From contig JAZNCI010000018.1 of NCBI GenBank assembly GCA_045587485.1, positions 62,001 to 126,000 on the forward strand: a stretch of 64,000 nucleotides of DNA, written 5' to 3'. Below the pieces are notes generated by a model. It did not search any database. It was not told the origin of the DNA and saw only the letters and a program-made list of their open reading frames with translations. The position numbers and the translations under genes are program-made. Source of the DNA: SIG440 sp045587485 (GTDB lineage Bacteria; Bacillota; Clostridia; Monoglobales; Monoglobaceae). Shown here in pieces: positions 1 to 8,555 of the stretch (within the stretch, counting starts at the first letter, position 1; the number at the start of each line of letters is the position of its first letter).

Positions 1-370
1 TCCATCCTATATGAGGAATTTTTAATTCCTTTGGAATAACCTCGTTAATGGGACGAACTTCGCCTTTTATTAATCCAAGTCCTTGATGCTCGCCGTATTC
101 AAAGCTTTTATCAAGAAGCATCTGCATACCAAGACAAATACCCATAATGGGTTTTCCCTTTGCTGCCTCCTCTTTGATTGCCACATCAAGACCTGTTTCC
201 CTGAGCTTTCTGACAGCATCTTCAAAGGCACCCACACCGGGAAGAATGATTTTTTCAGCCGAGCGCAAAACATCTGCATCACCAGTAACCACAATTTCAG
301 CGCCAATTGCCTCCATTGAGCTTTTAAGGGAAAAAAGATTTCCTACACCGTAATCAACAATCGCTACCAT
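1..370 (-). CDS. hisH: Imidazole glycerol phosphate synthase glutaminase subunit HisH (partial)
   Basis: Reading leftwards from an ATG at 370 gives a typical class-I glutamine amidotransferase: start MVAIVDYGVGNL, oxyanion region LPGVGAF, and the nucleophile elbow GICLGMQ with the catalytic Cys at about residue 83. The frame stays open to the window edge, so the C-terminal half with the His/Glu of the triad is missing. With HisF the enzyme makes imidazole glycerol phosphate and AICAR from PRFAR and glutamine. It starts 2 nt after the hisB stop, as the last visible gene of a histidine operon. Identity is certain; only completeness is limited. Confidence 0.95.
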   Translation of the reverse strand, partial: MVAIVDYGVGNLFSLKSSMEAIGAEIVVTGDADVLRSAEKIILPGVGAFEDAVRKLRETGLDVAIKEEAAKGKPIMGICLGMQMLLDKSFEYGEHQGLGLIKGEVRPINEVIPKELKIPHIGW

Positions 371-372
371 AT

Positions 373-960
373 TTAAAGTACCCCTTTCGTTGAAGGGATT
401 TCGTTTTCAAAGCCTGCCTCAAGTGCTACCGCCTGACGGATGGCTCTGCCTGCCGCCTTGAATGCACCCTCGATAATGTGGTGAGAATTTGTTCCCGAAA
501 GCTGAACAAAATGCAGAGTGCAAGCAGCCTCTCTAACAAATGCAAGCCAGAACTCCTCCACAAGCTCGGTGTCAAATGTTCCAACTTTGGCAGTTGGAAT
601 TTCCAGCTTGTATGAAAGCCCTGAGCGACCCGAAAGATCAACTGCAGAAATAATCAGAGCCTCATCCATAGGTAAAATCATATTTCCATATCGGATAATA
701 CCCATTTTATCACCCAATGCATCGTTAAATGCTTTACCAAGGCAAATACCCACATCCTCTACCGTATGGTGGTCATCAACCTGTGTATCACCATTGCACT
801 TTATATTTAAATCAAATCTGCCGTGCTTTGAAAATAATGTCAGCATATGGTCAAGAAAGCCACAACCCGTATCAATCTCGCTTTTGCCTGTTCCGTCAAG
901 GTTAATGCAAAGTTCTATCTGTGTTTCGTTTGTATCCCGTTTAATTTTACTTTTTCTCAT
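373..960 (-). CDS. hisB: Imidazoleglycerol-phosphate dehydratase HisB
   Basis: A 195-aa monofunctional HisB. The metal-binding motifs of the family are visible: DHM near residue 37, the HHTVEDVG block at residues 64-71, and HHIIEGAFKA in the C-terminal repeat, the two halves being the expected internal duplication. It dehydrates imidazole glycerol phosphate to imidazole acetol phosphate (Mn-dependent, cytosolic). There is no fused phosphatase domain as in E. coli, so histidinol-phosphatase must be encoded elsewhere. It begins on the base directly after the hisC stop codon, indicating one transcript with hisC and hisH. Confidence 0.97.
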   Translation of the reverse strand: MRKSKIKRDTNETQIELCINLDGTGKSEIDTGCGFLDHMLTLFSKHGRFDLNIKCNGDTQVDDHHTVEDVGICLGKAFNDALGDKMGIIRYGNMILPMDEALIISAVDLSGRSGLSYKLEIPTAKVGTFDTELVEEFWLAFVREAACTLHFVQLSGTNSHHIIEGAFKAAGRAIRQAVALEAGFENEIPSTKGVL

Positions 961-2022
961 TTATCTATCCTCCAGAATTTCTCCTACCGCAGTAAGAAAT
1001 TTATCCATCTGTTCTTTTGTTCCGACAGTTATTCGGTTATATTCACAAATACGTTTACCCGTAAAGTGACGAACAAGTATACCTTTTTCACGCAGCTTGG
1101 TATAAATGTCCAATCCCGATACCGACGGATGCTTTGCAAAAATGAAGTTTGTGGTTGAAGGTGTCATCACAAATCCCATTTCTTTGAGTTTTGCCATTGT
1201 GTATTCACGGTTTTCACTGATAACACGGCAATTTTGTTTTGTATATTCCTCGTCATCAAGAGCAGCAATGCCTGCCGCCATTGTCATACTGTTGATGTTA
1301 TACGGATTTGTGGAATACTTAATTGTATTTAAATCCCTGATAATCTCCTTTGATGCAATGCCAAAGCCAAGCCTTGCACCCGCCATTGAACGTGACTTTG
1401 AAAAAGTTCCTGTTACCAGCAAATTATCATATTTATCAATAAGACAAACTGCACTTTGGTTGCCAAAATCCACATATGCCTCATCAATTACCACAATATT
1501 ATTGGGATTGCTTTTTACAATTTTCTCAATCTCATCAAGGCATAACACAATACCTGTCGGTGCGTTGGGATTTGCAATAACGATTGTCTTATTTATCCCT
1601 ATATAATCAGAAACCCTTATTTTAAACTCATTATCCAGGGGAATTTCCTCATAGGGAATGTTTGAAAGTTGTGCAAACACGGGATAAAAACCGTATGTTA
1701 TGTCGGGGAACACTATGGGCATATCAGCATCACCATATGCCATAAATGCAAAGTTCAAAATTTCGTCAGAGCCGTTTGTCATAAGAACCTGCTCCGGCTT
1801 AACACCAAGAATTCCCGCCATTTTCTCGGTCAACACACTGCAGGTAGGGTCAGAGTACAGTTCAAGCATTTTTGCCGCCTCTGCAGCCGCTTTCACCGCC
1901 TTTGAAGATGGTGGAAAAGGTGATTCGTTGGTGTTTAGCTTTACAAGATTCAAAATTTTTGGCTGTTCGCCCGGTGTATACGGAGTGAGTGCATCAAATT
2001 TATTACTGAAAAATCTACTCAT
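961..2022 (-). CDS. hisC: Histidinol-phosphate aminotransferase HisC
   Basis: A 353-aa fold-type I PLP aminotransferase. Visible signatures are LNTNESPFPPS near the N-terminus, the substrate/PLP segment NPNAPTG, the VIDEAYVDF aspartate/tyrosine block, and the PLP lysine in FSKSRSMAGARLGF; a C-terminal Arg (VRHF) binds the carboxylate. It converts imidazole acetol phosphate and glutamate to histidinol phosphate. Operon position between hisD and hisB makes HisC the right assignment within this promiscuous superfamily. A 148-nt gap separates it from hisD, unusually wide for this otherwise packed operon. Confidence 0.95.
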   Translation of the reverse strand: MSRFFSNKFDALTPYTPGEQPKILNLVKLNTNESPFPPSSKAVKAAAEAAKMLELYSDPTCSVLTEKMAGILGVKPEQVLMTNGSDEILNFAFMAYGDADMPIVFPDITYGFYPVFAQLSNIPYEEIPLDNEFKIRVSDYIGINKTIVIANPNAPTGIVLCLDEIEKIVKSNPNNIVVIDEAYVDFGNQSAVCLIDKYDNLLVTGTFSKSRSMAGARLGFGIASKEIIRDLNTIKYSTNPYNINSMTMAAGIAALDDEEYTKQNCRVISENREYTMAKLKEMGFVMTPSTTNFIFAKHPSVSGLDIYTKLREKGILVRHFTGKRICEYNRITVGTKEQMDKFLTAVGEILEDR

Positions 2023-2170
2023 ATTAACTCATTCCTTTCTGTGCCGAATACACAAAGCCAAAGGCATAAAAAATTTATTCAGATTACCGCTTTGATGCGA
2101 ATGATGCCGTGCTGTGTGCACTGCTCTGAGCAAAAGCAGTCAGATGTGTGAATTTTTTCAGCCTTTGTCA
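2023..2170. other. hisD-hisC intergenic gap
   Basis: The only sizeable gap in the histidine operon. It contains no ORF with a ribosome-binding site. A 6-bp hairpin (ACTGCT, 9-nt loop, AGCAGT) lies near 2117-2137 without a T-run, so it is not a convincing terminator. It may be a processing or stability element, or simply residual DNA. I see no promoter that matches the strong ones elsewhere in the window. Confidence 0.4.
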
Positions 2171-3442
2171 CTATTCAATTCTTATTGTGGCACTCTTTGC
2201 GTGAGCTGTAAGTCCTTCCTTCTGAGCAAAAAATGAAACATCCCCGGCAACACGCTTTAATGCATCATAGGTATAATATGTATATTGTGTTTTCTTTACA
2301 AAATCGTCAACCGACAAGGGGCTTGAGAATTTTGCCGTTCCGCTTGTGGGAAGAGTGTGGTTTGCCCCTGCCAGATAGTCGCCCAGAGCCTCGGGGCAAT
2401 TTCTTCCCATAAATATTGAGCCTGCGTGACGAATTGAGTCAAGATAGTCAAAGGGGTTATCAACACACAGTTCAAGATGCTCGGGGGCAATTTCGTTGGA
2501 TATCTCAATTGCCGCATCAAGTGTGTCGGCAACAATAATCTTTCCGTTGGCATCAATCGACTTTCGTGCAATTTCGCTGCGTTCAAGGAGAGGAATCTGC
2601 ACCTCAAGCTCCTTTTGAACAGCCAGTGCCAAATCAATTGAATCCGTAACAAGTACAGCACTTGCCAAAACATCGTGCTCTGCCTGAGAAAGTAAATCTG
2701 CCGCAACATAACGGGGGTTACTTTTTCCGTCAGCAACCACTAAAATCTCGCTTGGTCCTGCAATCATATCAATCGACACTATTCCATATACCTGCCTCTT
2801 TGCCTCGGCGACAAAAGCGTTGCCTGGACCCACAATCTTGTCAACCCTTGGGATAGATTCTGTACCATACGCCAAAGCCGCAACTGCCTGAGCACCGCCA
2901 ACCTTGAAGATTCGGTCTACACCTGCAATTGATGCCGCCGCCAGTATTACAGGGTTAATTTTTCCCTCGGGATTTGGAGGCGTTACAATGACAACCTCAC
3001 CAACACCTGCAATTTTCGCAGGAATTGAATCCATTAAAACCGTTGAGGGATAAGCCGCCGTTCCACCGGGAACATACAAACCTGCACGGTCAACGGGAAT
3101 AACCTTCTGACCTGTCACAATGCCGTTTTCGTCATTGATAATAAAGCCGTTGCGAACTTGCTTTTCGTGAAATTTGCGTATATTCTTTGCCGCTGTTTTA
3201 AGCACTTCTAAAAATTTTGGTTCAACCTGTGCTACAGCCTCGTCAATTTCAGCCTTTGATACCTCAAGAGTCGAAAGCTTTGCCTTGTCAAATTTTTCGC
3301 AGTATTCAAAGAGGGCTTTATCACCCTTTGTTTTTACATTTTCTATTATTTCGGTAACAATTGCCTCAACATCCATCTCAGGCACAACACGTGCAAAAAT
3401 GTCGCTGTTTGCAACCTCACCATATTTTAATATCTTTATCAT
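2171..3442 (-). CDS. hisD: Histidinol dehydrogenase HisD
   Basis: A 423-aa enzyme of the usual family length. It shows the NAD-binding region with VPGGTAAYPSTVLM, the conserved block GPGNAFVAEAKRQVYG, the GPSEILVVAD segment, and the zinc/catalytic elements SQAEHD and PEHLEL. HisD oxidises histidinol twice to histidine with two NAD+, the final step of the pathway. The start overlaps the hisG stop by 4 nt (ATGA-type coupling), so translation is likely coupled. Confidence 0.97.
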   Translation of the reverse strand: MIKILKYGEVANSDIFARVVPEMDVEAIVTEIIENVKTKGDKALFEYCEKFDKAKLSTLEVSKAEIDEAVAQVEPKFLEVLKTAAKNIRKFHEKQVRNGFIINDENGIVTGQKVIPVDRAGLYVPGGTAAYPSTVLMDSIPAKIAGVGEVVIVTPPNPEGKINPVILAAASIAGVDRIFKVGGAQAVAALAYGTESIPRVDKIVGPGNAFVAEAKRQVYGIVSIDMIAGPSEILVVADGKSNPRYVAADLLSQAEHDVLASAVLVTDSIDLALAVQKELEVQIPLLERSEIARKSIDANGKIIVADTLDAAIEISNEIAPEHLELCVDNPFDYLDSIRHAGSIFMGRNCPEALGDYLAGANHTLPTSGTAKFSSPLSVDDFVKKTQYTYYTYDALKRVAGDVSFFAQKEGLTAHAKSATIRIE

Positions 3443-4068
3443 TTTCTGTCCTCCATCTGGCAGGTCATACTTTTCAGTATCTTTTCAATTTGTTCGTTTT
3501 TGAATTTAAAACTGGCTTTGTTGGCGATAAGCCGTGCACTTATTGGAACAATTTCCTCAAGAACCTCTAGGTTATTTTCTTTAAGGGTTGTTCCTGTTTC
3601 AACAATATCTACAATAACATCTGAAAGTCCTAAAATCGGCGCAATTTCAATAGAGCCATTCAGGTGAATTATATCAATTTCACGTCCAACAGACGCATAA
3701 TAATTCTTTGCTATGTTGGTAAATTTGGTAGCCACTCTTAATGTTTTTTGAGTGTTATCTCTGAAATACTTTTTGCCTGCAACGGCCATACGACATTTGC
3801 CTATATCCAAGTCAAGAAGTTCGTAAATATCAGGTTCATATTCAAGCAGAATATCCTTGCCAGCAACACCAATATCTGCCGCGCCGTGTTCAACATAAAT
3901 CGCAACATCAGATGGCTTTACCCAGAAATATCTTATGCCCTTTTCCTCGTTTTCAAAAATTAGCTTGCGATTGTTCTCCTTGATTGAGGGGCACTCAAAT
4001 CCAGCCTTTTCAAACATTGCATAAACCTTTTCTCCAAGTCTGCCTTTGGGCAGTGCAACATTAAGCAT
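3439..4068 (-). CDS. hisG: ATP phosphoribosyltransferase catalytic subunit HisG (short form)
   Basis: About 209 aa with the start MLNVALPKGRLG and the PRPP-binding segment DIVETGTTLKENNL. It catalyses the committed step, ATP + PRPP to phosphoribosyl-ATP. This is the short form lacking the C-terminal histidine-binding domain; such HisG needs HisZ for activity and feedback inhibition, and hisZ lies directly upstream. I chose ATG 4068 rather than the upstream in-frame TTG at 4086, because GAGGA sits about 10 nt before it and family members begin with the same M-L-x-x-ALPKGRL. It overlaps hisZ by 8 nt. Confidence 0.95.
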   Translation of the reverse strand: MLNVALPKGRLGEKVYAMFEKAGFECPSIKENNRKLIFENEEKGIRYFWVKPSDVAIYVEHGAADIGVAGKDILLEYEPDIYELLDLDIGKCRMAVAGKKYFRDNTQKTLRVATKFTNIAKNYYASVGREIDIIHLNGSIEIAPILGLSDVIVDIVETGTTLKENNLEVLEEIVPISARLIANKASFKFKNEQIEKILKSMTCQMEDRK

Positions 4069-5188
4069 TGATTTCAATTTCCTCAACCTCCGTTCCGCGC
4101 AATCTGACTAATCTTTTATATCTCAGTTTTTCGGGCTTTGCCTTTTGGGCAATAACCGAGTCACATTGTTCTGACAATTTTTTTACTGCATTGTTTACAT
4201 TGCAAAGTTCTGCCCCTTCGTCATATAACAGCACTGTATCAACATCAAAGCTGTTGCTGTCTTCATATATTCTTTCAAGCAAATCAAGATAAACCGCAAA
4301 TCCAATAGCACCGCCTTTGCGTGACATTTTTTTCATAAGATTGTCATACTGACCACCCGAAAGAACGCCCTCAGGCACACCATTAATAAAACCCTTGAAA
4401 ACAACACCGTTATAATAGCCCATATCATTGATAACCGAAAAATCTATTCTAATCTTATCTGCACAACCATTCAGTGTCAGCATTTCTGTTATATCCTCAA
4501 GCTGTTTGATTGCATCGGCAAACTTGTCTTCCCCTGCAATAGATTTTAGTTCAGCAATCACCTTTTCAGGAGCACCGTAAACTGTCACGAGTGATTTAAG
4601 AAGGTCAGTTGATTTTTCGTCAATACCTTCTTCATAGCACACCGCATCGATACCTCCTGCGTTCTTTTCGCCCAATGCTTTCAGCAGAGCCGCTTTGCCA
4701 GTCGGTGAAATTTCAATATCTTCCATTGCCTTAGATACAATTCCCATATGGGATATATCCAGAATATAGTCATTGGTTATACATTCAAGACTTTTAGCTG
4801 CAAGCATCACAACCTCGCAGATGCAATAACCATCAATATCACCAATTGCCTCAAGACCTGTCTGCATAATCTCTTTAAACGCCCTTGTTTCTGTGGAGGC
4901 ACGGTATACATTCTCATTATAATACATCTTTTGCACCAACCCCGAATCTTCACGGCTGTTTTTTATAATCGAAAGCGTTACATCGGGCTTAAGTGCCATC
5001 AGTTTGCCGTCAATATCTGTAAATGTAATTATATTTTCGGAAACAAGAAAATCCTTGTTACGCACATAAAGGTCATATTCTTCAAACTTACTCATACGGT
5101 ACTTCATATATCCGTATTTTGAATATAGCTTACGAAGCTTGAATATTATCTTTTCGTCATTTTCAAAAACCGAATTAATACCGCTCAT
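4061..5188 (-). CDS. hisZ: ATP phosphoribosyltransferase regulatory subunit HisZ
   Basis: About 375 aa and resembling a class-II histidyl-tRNA synthetase core: YGYMKYRMSKFEEYD, the motif-2-like segment with Arg (YRAST), and a late GGQYDNL motif-3-like segment. It lacks the anticodon-binding domain, as HisZ does. It forms a hetero-octamer with short HisG and carries the histidine feedback site. ATG 5188 is preferred over ATG 5209 because GTGAGG precedes it at a good distance, and it then starts 1 nt after the regulator stop. HisRS itself would be longer and normally sits beside aspS. Confidence 0.93.
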   Translation of the reverse strand: MSGINSVFENDEKIIFKLRKLYSKYGYMKYRMSKFEEYDLYVRNKDFLVSENIITFTDIDGKLMALKPDVTLSIIKNSREDSGLVQKMYYNENVYRASTETRAFKEIMQTGLEAIGDIDGYCICEVVMLAAKSLECITNDYILDISHMGIVSKAMEDIEISPTGKAALLKALGEKNAGGIDAVCYEEGIDEKSTDLLKSLVTVYGAPEKVIAELKSIAGEDKFADAIKQLEDITEMLTLNGCADKIRIDFSVINDMGYYNGVVFKGFINGVPEGVLSGGQYDNLMKKMSRKGGAIGFAVYLDLLERIYEDSNSFDVDTVLLYDEGAELCNVNNAVKKLSEQCDSVIAQKAKPEKLRYKRLVRLRGTEVEEIEINA

Positions 5189-5189
5189 C

Positions 5190-5486
5190 TTATTCTGCCT
5201 CACTTTCATACAGTTTTAAAAGTGCATTCTTATATCCGTCGCTGCCATAGTTAAGACATTTATTAACGCGGCTGATTGTTGCCGTACTTGCGCCCGTTTC
5301 CTTTGAAATCTCGATATAGCTTTTGTTTTGATGCAGCATCTCTGCAACCTGAAGCCTTTGCGACATATCCTGAATTTCTTTTATTGTGCAAATATCCTCA
5401 AAAAAGCTCAACGCATCTTCTTTTGTCTCAAGTTTTAAGATTACCTCCATCAGTCTTTCTACCTCGGGAGTATGTATCTTTGCCAT
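5190..5486 (-). CDS. hisR: TrpR-family repressor (YerC/HisR type)
   Basis: A 98-aa TrpR/YerC-YecD family protein: helical dimerisation region, then a helix-turn-helix with QDMSQRLQVAEML and KETGASTATISRVNKCL, where the recognition helix is STATISR. It is the first gene of the his operon. TrpR-like YerC proteins have been proposed by comparative genomics to be histidine-responsive repressors of his genes in Firmicutes; here that is supported by position and by an inverted repeat inside its own promoter. ATG 5486 is preferred over GTG 5495, since AGGA lies 10 nt before the ATG and only 2 nt before the GTG. Confidence 0.85.
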   Translation of the reverse strand: MAKIHTPEVERLMEVILKLETKEDALSFFEDICTIKEIQDMSQRLQVAEMLHQNKSYIEISKETGASTATISRVNKCLNYGSDGYKNALLKLYESEAE

Positions 5487-5518
5487 AGTTTTCACATCCT
5501 TACAAATTGTACTTTAAC

Positions 5519-5547
5519 ATTTTACCATAGTAAAGTGGTAAAGTCAA
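5519..5547 (-). promoter_or_regulatory. his operon promoter with embedded operator
   Basis: On the minus strand: -35 TTGACT (5542-5547), a 17-bp spacer and -10 TAAAAT (5519-5524). A perfect inverted repeat TTTACCA-N8-TGGTAAA occupies 5521-5542, covering the spacer and touching both boxes. That is the expected geometry for a repressor that blocks RNA polymerase, and the first gene is a TrpR-like regulator, so autoregulation is the simplest reading. Confidence 0.85.
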
Positions 5548-5562
5548 TAGGAAAATTTATAT

Positions 5563-5598
5563 TTTTTAAAAAACTCAGGGCTGCAAGAAGCAACCCTG
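5563..5598 (-). terminator. metH terminator
   Basis: Immediately after the metH stop, read leftwards: 9-bp stem CAGGGTTGC / GCAGCCCTG (5576-5598) with a 5-nt loop, followed by AG and six T on the minus strand. A standard intrinsic terminator isolating the met operon from the his promoter. Confidence 0.9.
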
Positions 5599-5605
5599 GT
5601 ATTTC

Positions 5606-7972
5606 TTAATTTTTATAAAAGGTTTGTGCAATATGAACCGTCTCCATTGCATCTGCGGCATAGAAATCCGCATTAATCATATCTGCATATTCCTTATTTA
5701 AAACCGCGCCGCCAACAATAATTTGCGTATCAGGAAGCTCTTTATGCAAAAGTTTGATGGTCTCTGCCATAGCGGGTACCGTTGTAGTCATAAGAGCACT
5801 GAGTCCCACAAGGGCACAACCTGTCTCCCTCGCTTTTTCAAGAACTGTCTCAGGTGCAACATCTCTGCCCAAATCGTATACCGAAAACCCATAACTTTCA
5901 AGCAGGACCTTCACTATATTTTTGCCAATGTCGTGAATATCACCCTCTACTGTTGCAAGAATAACCTCCCCGCGGCTCTCGCCACCTGAATCGGGCATTT
6001 GGGATTTTATCTCATCAAATGCCGCCGATGCCGCCTCGGCACTCATAAGAAGCTGGGGCAGATAGGCTTTCTTTTCTTCAAATGCAATACCGATTTCATT
6101 TAGTGCAGGAATAATCTTGGTATTAATTATGTCAAGGGGATTTTCGGTTTCAAGCAAATGTCTTGCAGCATCTACCGCTTGTTTTTTTATTCCCTTTACG
6201 ACTGCATAATGAAGGTCTGCTCTGTTTTCTGTTTTTTGAGTATTTATCGTTTGCGAAGTCTCGGTAGAATTTGCATATTCTATATATTCTGTGCAGGCTG
6301 TATCCATATCATGAAGAACACGGTGGGCAAAATATACATCCATCATTCCACTTGCAAAAGGATTCATAATCGCACAATCAAGACCGCACTCAAGACTTTG
6401 TGCAAAAAATGTTGAATTTATTTTTTCACGGCAGGGCAGCCCGAAGGAAATGTTTGAAACACCCAGACTTGTACAAAGCCCCATTTTCTTAATAAGCCTT
6501 ATTGACTCCATCGTAACAAGAGCACCCTTTGAATCTGAAGATACCGCAAGAGCAAGGGGGTCAACAATTATATCCTTTTTATCAATACCGTACTCTGCGG
6601 CACGTTTTACAATCTTTTCAGCAACCGCACATCTGCCCTCGGCTGTTTCGGGAATTCCGTTTTCATCAATAGTCAGGGCAATCACCGCACCGCCGTATTT
6701 CTTTACAAGAGGAAAAATACTTTCCATACTCTCTGCCTTGCCGTTTACAGAATTCACAAGTGGTTTGCCGTTGTATATACGCATTGCACACTCAAGTGCT
6801 TTTGGGTCATTGGAGTCAAGCTGAAGCGGCATATTAGTCACTGCCTGAATAGCCTCAACCGCACCTTTCAGCATTTCAGCCTCGTCAATTTCAGGCAGAC
6901 CGGTATTAACATCAAGTATATGTACCCCTGCCTCATTCTGACGCAGAGCCTCGTTAAGAATATATGTCATATTCTTCTCACGAAGTGCCTCCTTAAGGCG
7001 AGGTTTGCCCGTTGGATTTATTCTCTCGCCAATAAGAGACGGTGTTTTTCCTATCTCAACCGAATGGGTATATGATGAAACCACCGTTTTTATTTTGAAT
7101 GTGGGAATCTGATATTCAACATCCTTTGTCGCCTTAATCATCAAATTTATATGTTCAGGAGTTGTTCCGCAACAACCACCAAGAATACAAGCTCCCTTTT
7201 GAGCCATTTCCTTCATATATTCCGCAAACTGCTTTGCAGCAATATTATAAGTTGTTTTTCCATCCACAACAACAGGAAGCCCCGCATTGGGATTTACTAT
7301 GATAGGAAGAGATGCGTTTTCGATAAACTCGTCTAAAATTCCAAGCATCATATCAGGACCTAGGGAACAATTCATACCTATAGCATCCACACCCATTCCT
7401 TCAAGCATAGCAATCATTGCCGAAGGCACGGCCCCTGTCATCAGTTTACCGCTTTCATCATAGACATTTGTGACAAATATGGGCAAGTCGCAGTTTTCCT
7501 TTGCTGCAAGAACAGCCGCCTTTGTTTCATAACTGTCGTTCATTGTTTCAATTAAAATCAGGTCGGCTCCACACTTTGCCGCAACTCGTACATTTGCACC
7601 AAAGATTCTGACAGCTTCTTCAAAATCAAGGTCGCCCAAGGGCTTTAAAAGCCTTCCCGTAGGGCCCATATCAAAAGCAACAAAGGTACCCTCTCTGCCT
7701 GATATAGCATTTTTTGCACATTCAAGCGCCTTTTCAATTAATTCTGCATAATTTTTGTATTTATTGCAATTTACTCCAAAGGTGTTGGATTTAATTATAT
7801 TACATCCGGCATCAATATATCTACTATGCAATTCGGTTATCTTTTCGGGATGGTCGATGTTCCATCTTTCGGGGGGCGTACCTGCAGGCAAATCCATCGA
7901 CTGAAGTACTGTTCCCGTACCGCCATCAAAGTATAATCTTTTTGTTTTTATTAATTGTCGTAAATTATTCAT
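5606..7972 (-). CDS. metH: Cobalamin-dependent methionine synthase MetH, lacking the reactivation domain
   Basis: 788 aa, against roughly 1,200 in E. coli MetH. Domains in order: homocysteine S-methyltransferase barrel (DGGTGT at 16; zinc cysteines in GMNCSLG and GGCCGTTPEH), a pterin-binding barrel (GERINPTGKP, LDVNTGLP), a helical B12 cap, and the B12 Rossmann domain with DIHDIGKN starting near 678 (His ligand about 680). The protein ends after this domain, so the SAM-binding reactivation domain is absent; it is supplied by the adjacent gene, which overlaps by 8 nt. It transfers methyl from methyl-THF to homocysteine. Confidence 0.94.
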   Translation of the reverse strand: MNNLRQLIKTKRLYFDGGTGTVLQSMDLPAGTPPERWNIDHPEKITELHSRYIDAGCNIIKSNTFGVNCNKYKNYAELIEKALECAKNAISGREGTFVAFDMGPTGRLLKPLGDLDFEEAVRIFGANVRVAAKCGADLILIETMNDSYETKAAVLAAKENCDLPIFVTNVYDESGKLMTGAVPSAMIAMLEGMGVDAIGMNCSLGPDMMLGILDEFIENASLPIIVNPNAGLPVVVDGKTTYNIAAKQFAEYMKEMAQKGACILGGCCGTTPEHINLMIKATKDVEYQIPTFKIKTVVSSYTHSVEIGKTPSLIGERINPTGKPRLKEALREKNMTYILNEALRQNEAGVHILDVNTGLPEIDEAEMLKGAVEAIQAVTNMPLQLDSNDPKALECAMRIYNGKPLVNSVNGKAESMESIFPLVKKYGGAVIALTIDENGIPETAEGRCAVAEKIVKRAAEYGIDKKDIIVDPLALAVSSDSKGALVTMESIRLIKKMGLCTSLGVSNISFGLPCREKINSTFFAQSLECGLDCAIMNPFASGMMDVYFAHRVLHDMDTACTEYIEYANSTETSQTINTQKTENRADLHYAVVKGIKKQAVDAARHLLETENPLDIINTKIIPALNEIGIAFEEKKAYLPQLLMSAEAASAAFDEIKSQMPDSGGESRGEVILATVEGDIHDIGKNIVKVLLESYGFSVYDLGRDVAPETVLEKARETGCALVGLSALMTTTVPAMAETIKLLHKELPDTQIIVGGAVLNKEYADMINADFYAADAMETVHIAQTFYKN

Positions 7973-8555
7973 TCTTTATCCCCATTATTGCCGTTACTGA
8001 TTTCCCAGGGGACATCAGTAAGGTTTTATTTATTGTTATTCCTAAAAGCCGTTGGGCATTAAGTAAATCAAGTATCCGTGGCTGCAATTCCAGTGTCAAA
8101 TCACCAAAGCCCGGGCTAAATCTTGGTCGGCAATTAGAATTTCCTTTTATAATTTCCTCCGCTTTATCTGCCGCTGACTCTGCCATTGACGAGGCAAGTG
8201 CATCTGTAATAAAATGTCTCGCCGGCGAAACCAATGAAAGCTGTGTCAGCAATCTGTCAACACCCAATCCCAAAGTTACTGCAAATACAAATACCTCTTT
8301 TGAGCCCTGCAAATTTTTTATAAGTGTTGTGCTTTTAAATTCACCAAAGCCACAATCCAAGCGATCTTCGCCAAGATAATTGACAGGTACCCGAACTGCT
8401 GAAAACTTAACACTTACAACCTTTTTCAGTTTTTCAAGACAGGTGTCAATTTCATCCATCGCATAACCTCGGGCGGTATGCAAACGCCTTGCGGTTTCGC
8501 CATCGTTAAGCACCAATTCATCTGTGGGAATTATTTGATAATCTATTGCAATCAT
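7965..8555 (-). CDS. Free-standing MetH reactivation-domain protein
   Basis: 196 aa resembling the C-terminal AdoMet/activation domain of MetH as a separate polypeptide: FAVTLGLGVDR, an SMAESAADKAEE helix, and the RPRFSPGFGDLTLELQ segment corresponding to the R-x-x-x-G-Y SAM-binding region of MetH. It would reductively methylate oxidised cob(II)alamin on the short MetH. Gene order metF - this gene - metH, with 4-nt and 8-nt overlaps, fits a split enzyme. The activity is inferred from family and context. Confidence 0.85.
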   Translation of the reverse strand: MIAIDYQIIPTDELVLNDGETARRLHTARGYAMDEIDTCLEKLKKVVSVKFSAVRVPVNYLGEDRLDCGFGEFKSTTLIKNLQGSKEVFVFAVTLGLGVDRLLTQLSLVSPARHFITDALASSMAESAADKAEEIIKGNSNCRPRFSPGFGDLTLELQPRILDLLNAQRLLGITINKTLLMSPGKSVTAIMGIKNE

